Below are positions 6,614 to 10,299 of a stretch of DNA of 10,299 bases, piece after piece (position 1 is the stretch's first letter; each line of letters opens with the position of its first letter). The notes beneath the pieces are model-generated. The model was not told where the DNA came from. It was given only the letters and a program-made list of their open reading frames with translations, and ran no database searches. The position numbers and the translations under genes were made by a program. This DNA is from JBFLYE01 sp040756715 [NCBI: bacterium] (GTDB lineage: Bacteria > UBA9089 > UBA9088). The stretch spans positions 1-10,299 of the forward strand of contig JBFLYE010000041.1 in assembly GCA_040756715.1 (NCBI GenBank). Reading direction: 5' to 3'.

Positions 6614-7304
6614 GATTGGAAGAAGTATCCATCGCTTTGAGACAATTGGCTCTACACAGGATTTAGCAAGAAGCCTTATTTTATCAGGGGCAAATGATGG
6701 AGAGGTGGTTATTTCGGAAATTCAATCCTCTGGAAGGGGAAGGAGGGGAGATGAATGGGTTTCTCCTAAGGGAGGTCTTTGGTTTTCTATCATTTTATTC
6801 CCATACAACCTAAATGTAGATAGCCTTCCTTTATTTTCTTTAGGGATTTCCTTTGCAATAAGTGAGGCAATAAAGCAAGAGACAGGGCTTTTTTGCTTTA
6901 CCAAATGGCCAAATGATTTGTATGTTAAGGAAAAGAAAATAGGGGGTATCCTTATTGAATCAGATATATCATTAAATCGGGTAAATTGGTTAATTGTGGG
7001 AATCGGGATAAATGTAAATATAGATAAAGGGCTCCTTCCGGAAAATGCAACATCCATAAAGGAGGAATTAAAAAAAGGGGTCTCTCTTGAGGCTCTATTT
7101 TTTTCTATACTAAATGGTATAGATGAAATTTATACAAATATTGACGGGATTTTAGACCTTCTCCCAATGATAAAGGAGAGATGTATTACAATAGGAAAAG
7201 AGGTGCAATTTGAAAATATCTCTGGAAGGGCGATTGATATAGATCTGCAAGGAAGGCTTATTATCAAAACAAAAGAGGGAAAAACTGTATATAATGAATT
7301 TTAA
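6600..7304 (+). CDS. birA: Biotin-[acetyl-CoA-carboxylase] ligase, catalytic form without HTH
   Basis: The enzyme attaches biotin to the biotin carboxyl carrier protein through biotinyl-AMP. At 234 residues it has only the catalytic and small C-terminal domains, with no N-terminal helix-turn-helix, so it should not act as a biotin repressor. Motifs are the substrate signature STQ at 18-20, the biotinyl-AMP loop GRGRRGDEW at 45-53, KWPNDLY at 102-108, KIGGILIE at 113-120 with the conserved lysine K113, and VGIGINVN at 133-140. A short SH3-like end follows (about 195-234). The start appears to be TTG at 6600, overlapping the end of the degenerate GGDEF gene by 14 bases. No ATG lies upstream of the conserved region in frame. 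The 3' end overlaps coaX by 11 bases. The birA-coaX pairing is known from many bacteria and supports both calls. Confidence 0.93.
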   Translation: MLLNKIGRSIHRFETIGSTQDLARSLILSGANDGEVVISEIQSSGRGRRGDEWVSPKGGLWFSIILFPYNLNVDSLPLFSLGISFAISEAIKQETGLFCFTKWPNDLYVKEKKIGGILIESDISLNRVNWLIVGIGINVNIDKGLLPENATSIKEELKKGVSLEALFFSILNGIDEIYTNIDGILDLLPMIKERCITIGKEVQFENISGRAIDIDLQGRLIIKTKEGKTVYNEF

Positions 7305-8034
7305 ACTAGGAGAAATAAACAGAGAGAAAAAATTATTTCTTGCGATTGATATTGGAAATACAAAGACAAAGTTTGCCTTGTTTTTAGGCGACAAAATCGT
7401 CTTTAAAGATAGTATTCCAACTGGTATAGCTTCCTCCTTGTTTGAAAAAATAAGAGAAAAACCCTCTGAAATCTGTATAGCCTCGGTTGTTCCCAAGGTA
7501 AATCCTGAAATTTTAGACAGGGCAAAAACCCTTGGGATTACTCCTAGATTTGTCTCATACGATAAGATAAAGACAAGCATTAAGAACCCAGAAAAAATAG
7601 GTCAGGATAGAATTGCAAATGTCCTAGCTGCATTAGATCAATACAAACCTCCCATCATCATTGTTGATTTAGGAACCGCAACGGTCTTTGATTGCATAAA
7701 TAAAGATTCCATATATATCGGTGGTGCTATCCTTCCTGGAATTGAGATATCAATTTCTTCTTTGTTCAAAAGATGTGCCCTTCTTTCTCCTGTTGAGATT
7801 AAAGAGCCAAAATCGCTTATTGGAGATGATACAAAATCTGCTATACAATCTGGTATATTTTATGGAGCTATTGAGCAGATAGATGGGATGACAAGAAGGA
7901 TAAAAAAAAGGATAAAGGGAGCAATGGTTATTGGAACGGGCGGAATAGACTTTTTTCTCCCACATCTAAAAGGGATTGATCTAATAGACTCCGACCTTAC
8001 CCTCAAGGGAATAAGGCAATATGCATTATCCTAA
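7294..8034 (+). CDS. coaX: Type III pantothenate kinase
   Basis: Catalyses the first step of coenzyme A synthesis, phosphorylating pantothenate with ATP. CoaX enzymes are known to need a monovalent cation and to resist feedback by CoA. The 246 residues show the ASKHA-fold phosphate loop LAIDIGNTKTKF (D19, G21-N22-T23), GQDRIAN at 103-109, DLGTATVFD at 125-133 with the catalytic aspartate region, GGAILPG at 143-149 and GTGG at 214-217. The N-terminus carries about a dozen residues before LAIDIGNT that most family members lack, perhaps because the ATG had to overlap birA. The start overlaps birA by 11 bases with no strong Shine-Dalgarno, suggesting translational coupling. It is the last gene of the plus-strand operon and converges on hisD. 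Confidence 0.94.
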   Translation: MNFKLGEINREKKLFLAIDIGNTKTKFALFLGDKIVFKDSIPTGIASSLFEKIREKPSEICIASVVPKVNPEILDRAKTLGITPRFVSYDKIKTSIKNPEKIGQDRIANVLAALDQYKPPIIIVDLGTATVFDCINKDSIYIGGAILPGIEISISSLFKRCALLSPVEIKEPKSLIGDDTKSAIQSGIFYGAIEQIDGMTRRIKKRIKGAMVIGTGGIDFFLPHLKGIDLIDSDLTLKGIRQYALS

Positions 8035-8060
8035 AAATCAAAAGGTTATTTCTTTAGGAT
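8028..8060. terminator. Possible bidirectional hairpin between convergent genes
   Basis: ATCCTAAA (8028-8035) and its exact reverse complement TTTAGGAT (8053-8060) flank a 17-base loop. The arms contain the stop codons of coaX and hisD. The stem is short and AT-rich and no strong T-tract follows on either strand, so terminator strength is doubtful. Its position between convergent operons is what suggests the role. Confidence 0.35.
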
Positions 8061-9256
8061 TTACATCTCTTTTCTATACTTTCTTTGTGCTTTATAAGGC
8101 CCTCAATTTCTGCCAATCTGATAGCATCCTTATCCTCTAATACCCCATCTTTGATATAGGAGATAAGGGAAATCCTCTTTTGAAATGTGGATACAGAAAG
8201 CCCTGAGAAAAACCTCGCACTTTGTAAGGTTGGAAGGACATGGGAAGGTCCTGCAATATAATCACCCAGGGCAACAGGGGAATATTGGCCAAGGAATATA
8301 GCACCTGCATTTTCAATTTTCTCTAAAAGTCTCTCTGGCTCTTTTGTATAAAGACAAAGGTGCTCAGGAGAAAATAGATTGGAAAGATAGCAAGCCTCAT
8401 TTAGATTTTTTGTAATTATTATTGTTGCCTTATTGCCTACATTTTTTTCAACCTCCCTTGCAAGGGTTTTTGAGCTTGTTATCAATATAGAAAATCCGCC
8501 AGTTGCATGTTCTGCCTGGGCAAGGAGGTCAAGGCTTACAAATTCTGGATTGCAAGTATAATCTGCAATTATTAAAATTTCTGATGGACCTGCCAGAAGG
8601 TCAATTCCCACATCACCAAAAACAAGCCTCTTTGCAGAGGTTACATAGATATTTCCAGGTCCTGCTATTAAATCAACCCCCTTTATCGTCTCTGTTCCAT
8701 AAGCAAAGCCTGCAATTGCCTGGGCTCCTCCCATTTGATAAACCTCATTGATTTTAAGGAGATAGCATATTCCAAGGATATAGGGGTTTATTGGTGGAGG
8801 AGAAGCTACAGCAATCTCAGAAACACCTGCTATCTTTGCTGGAATTGCTGTCATAAGGAGGGTTGAGACAAGGGGAAATTTGCCTCCTGGGATGTATAAA
8901 CCTACCCTTTTTATAGGCTTTATGATTTCACCCATTATCTTTCCCTTTTCTGTTTTCTTCCAGGTTTTCCTCAATTGCCTTTTATGAAAGGTGCTAATGT
9001 TTTTAATCGCCTTCTTTATAGCTTCTATATCATCCCTTTTTATATCCTTGTAGGCAAGAAAAATCTCCCTTTCATTCACCCTTAAAGAGGAAAGGGAGAT
9101 TTTATCAAATTTTTTTGTAAATTTTAAAACAGAAGAATCGCCACCTTTTTTTACCGATAAGATAATTTCCCTTGTTTTTTCTATAATCTTCTCATCAAGA
9201 CCCCTATTTTTTATCTCTCCTATGCTCTTTCTATCCTCTGGATACCTTAATATCAT
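8054..9256 (-). CDS. hisD: Histidinol dehydrogenase
   Basis: Catalyses the last two oxidations of histidine synthesis, L-histidinol to L-histidine through the aldehyde, with NAD+ and zinc. The 400 residues are somewhat shorter than E. coli HisD (434) but all key positions are visible. Zinc ligands are Q247 and H250 in LLAQAEH, D332 in GDYIAGPSH and H390 in the C-terminal EGLIKHKESI. The catalytic pair E298-H299 is in FSPEHL. VGLYIPGG at 118-125 and AGPGNIYV at 198-205 are also conserved. The ATG overlaps the TGA of the PIN-TRAM gene upstream (ATGA), so it is probably co-translated. No other his gene is in the window, so the pathway must be encoded elsewhere or downstream genes have been lost. 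Confidence 0.96.
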   Translation of the reverse strand: MILRYPEDRKSIGEIKNRGLDEKIIEKTREIILSVKKGGDSSVLKFTKKFDKISLSSLRVNEREIFLAYKDIKRDDIEAIKKAIKNISTFHKRQLRKTWKKTEKGKIMGEIIKPIKRVGLYIPGGKFPLVSTLLMTAIPAKIAGVSEIAVASPPPINPYILGICYLLKINEVYQMGGAQAIAGFAYGTETIKGVDLIAGPGNIYVTSAKRLVFGDVGIDLLAGPSEILIIADYTCNPEFVSLDLLAQAEHATGGFSILITSSKTLAREVEKNVGNKATIIITKNLNEACYLSNLFSPEHLCLYTKEPERLLEKIENAGAIFLGQYSPVALGDYIAGPSHVLPTLQSARFFSGLSVSTFQKRISLISYIKDGVLEDKDAIRLAEIEGLIKHKESIEKRCKS

Positions 9257-10179
9257 TTAGATACTTTGGTAAATATTATCCTTCCTGTTGGACTTTGAAG
9301 GACATTGGACACCTCTGCCTTTATTTTTTTCCCAAGATAATCCGAACCATCTTCAATAATAACCATTGTTCCATCCTCAAGATAGCCTAACCCTTGGCCA
9401 AAATCCTTGCCCTCCTTTACAACCTGGATGGAAAATACCTCTCCTGGAAGAATAATGGGTTTTAATGCTTGAATAAGGTCATTGATATTTAGGATAGAGA
9501 TTCCTTCTATTTGGGCTACCTTACTAAGATTGTAATCACAGGTTAATATTACCCCCCCTATCTTCTTTGCCAGAATTATAAGCTTTCTGTCAACCTCCTT
9601 TGCCTCTCCTATTGGGTCTTCCTCTATTATATGGATTGCTGTTTCCTTCTTGAGCTTTTTTAAAACCTCAAAACCCCTCCTCCCCCTATTTCTTTTTAAG
9701 GGATCGGATAAATCTGCAATTGCTTGGAGCTCATTCAGGACAAACCTTGGAAGGACAATTTCTCCCTCTAAAAATCCAGCCTTTATAACATCAACAATCC
9801 TTCCATCAATAATGATGCTTGTATCTAAAACCTTCTTTCTTTCCCCCTTCTTCTTAAATAATTCTAAAACCTCCTGGTATCTTTCATAACCTAAGCTTGC
9901 TCCTAGAAATCCTGACGCAATTGATATTCCAAGTATTAGAAGAGGGTCTTTGATAAAAGAAGAACCTATGCTTGCCACCAAAAGCCCTATTATTAGCCAT
10001 AAGCATAATATAAAAAAGGTTTTAGGTTTTATCCTTCTTAAAAGAAACTCACATCCTATAAATCCTCCTCCTATGCCTATTCCGATTAATATTCCTATAG
10101 GAGGAGAACCTATCCTTATTCCTGCTAAATATCCCAAGAAAGAGGCAAGAAGGAGAAAAATCATTCTTATTTTTAACAT
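9253..10179 (-). CDS. YacL-like membrane PIN-TRAM domain protein
   Basis: A 308-residue protein with about four transmembrane helices in the first 100 residues (near 6-22, 27-45, 54-74 and 79-97), followed by a cytoplasmic PIN nuclease-fold domain (about 115-235) and a C-terminal TRAM domain (about 240-308). The PIN acidic residues are visible: D119 and D125 in LDTSIIIDGR, E150 in LNEL, D197 in VDRKL and D215 in TCDYNL. The conserved RNRGRRG is at 163-169. This is the YacL architecture of Bacillus and relatives. The family is presumed to act on RNA, but substrate and role are poorly known. The ATG at 10179 is preceded by AAAGGAGG at 10190-10197. It is the first gene of a two-gene unit with hisD. 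Confidence 0.93.
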   Translation of the reverse strand: MLKIRMIFLLLASFLGYLAGIRIGSPPIGILIGIGIGGGFIGCEFLLRRIKPKTFFILCLWLIIGLLVASIGSSFIKDPLLILGISIASGFLGASLGYERYQEVLELFKKKGERKKVLDTSIIIDGRIVDVIKAGFLEGEIVLPRFVLNELQAIADLSDPLKRNRGRRGFEVLKKLKKETAIHIIEEDPIGEAKEVDRKLIILAKKIGGVILTCDYNLSKVAQIEGISILNINDLIQALKPIILPGEVFSIQVVKEGKDFGQGLGYLEDGTMVIIEDGSDYLGKKIKAEVSNVLQSPTGRIIFTKVSK

Positions 10180-10189
10180 TTCTCCTTAA

Positions 10190-10197
10190 CCTCCTTT
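10190..10197 (-). promoter_or_regulatory. Ribosome binding site of the PIN-TRAM gene
   Basis: AAAGGAGG on the minus strand lies ten bases before the ATG at 10179, with a second weaker AAGGAGAA directly against the start codon. It is the strongest Shine-Dalgarno in the window; most other genes here start inside overlaps with little or none. Confidence 0.7.
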
Positions 10198-10203
10198 TAA
10201 AAA

Positions 10204-10232
10204 TTTATAGTTAATTCCATAACGCTTTACAA
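10204..10232 (-). promoter_or_regulatory. Candidate promoter of the PIN-TRAM-hisD operon
   Basis: On the minus strand TTGTAA (10227-10232, four of six -35 bases), a 17-base spacer and TATAAA (10204-10209, five of six -10 bases). Transcription would start near 10197, at the edge of the Shine-Dalgarno, giving a short leader. The surrounding bases are very AT-rich, so chance matches are possible. Confidence 0.4.
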
Positions 10233-10276
10233 AATGTATGTGTTTAGATAATCTTAAGGAAAACTTTATAAAATTA

Positions 10277-10299
10277 TGAATTTTGAATGTTGAATTTTG
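10277..10299. repeat. Short direct repeat at the right edge
   Basis: TGAATTTTG occurs at 10277-10285 and again at 10291-10299, separated by AATGT, and is cut by the window edge. The rest of the interval from 10233 shows no gene. In style it resembles the short-period repeats at 110-197. Confidence 0.5.

Noticed and set aside
7152-7580. 142-codon minus-strand frame across the birA-coaX junction
   Set aside because: Antisense to conserved parts of both genes and without recognisable motifs.

Overview
The window is AT-rich, densely packed bacterial chromosome carrying ordinary metabolic genes, with no phage, insertion sequence, CRISPR or RNA gene visible. Neighbouring genes mostly overlap by a few bases, and the clear promoters are of the sigma-70 type. 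Short 7-8 bp tandem repeats sit in the left intergenic gap and a fragment of similar style sits at the right edge. This combination suggests an uncultured lineage or candidate phylum more than a well-studied group, but I cannot name the phylum from the sequence.

Left third (1-3490, all minus strand). A five-gene overlapping operon reads leftwards from a good promoter at 3462-3490. Its order is an LsrF-like class I aldolase, an MNT-type minimal nucleotidyltransferase, a HEPN protein broken by a frameshift, a zinc-dependent medium-chain dehydrogenase, and ProC (pyrroline-5-carboxylate reductase). A nucleotidyltransferase/HEPN pair, which looks like a toxin-antitoxin module, is therefore inserted in the middle of a metabolic operon. 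It looks decayed: the nucleotidyltransferase lacks its third carboxylate and the HEPN reading frame is shifted. Beyond ProC lie short tandem repeats and what looks like the signal-peptide start of an exported protein running off the left edge.

Middle (3526-8034, plus strand). A divergent promoter drives a four-gene overlapping operon. It begins with two paralogous membrane proteins of 6-TM, coiled-coil, GAF and GGDEF architecture. The first keeps most diguanylate cyclase residues and an RxxD inhibitory site. The second has lost the catalytic site but keeps an RxxD, so the two look like a c-di-GMP synthase and a degenerate partner or receptor. They are followed by BirA (biotin-protein ligase, catalytic part only) and CoaX (type III pantothenate kinase). 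Signalling genes are thus translationally linked to cofactor genes. The -10 box lies only 12 bases before the first ATG, so the transcript may be nearly leaderless.

Right third (8054-10299, minus strand). HisD (histidinol dehydrogenase) converges on CoaX across a 19-base gap with a small hairpin. Upstream of HisD, and overlapping it by 4 bases, is a YacL-like membrane PIN-TRAM protein with a good Shine-Dalgarno sequence and a plausible promoter. No other histidine genes are present.

No wholly new system is obvious. The observations most worth following are the paired intact and degenerate GGDEF proteins and the decayed nucleotidyltransferase/HEPN pair inside a metabolic operon.
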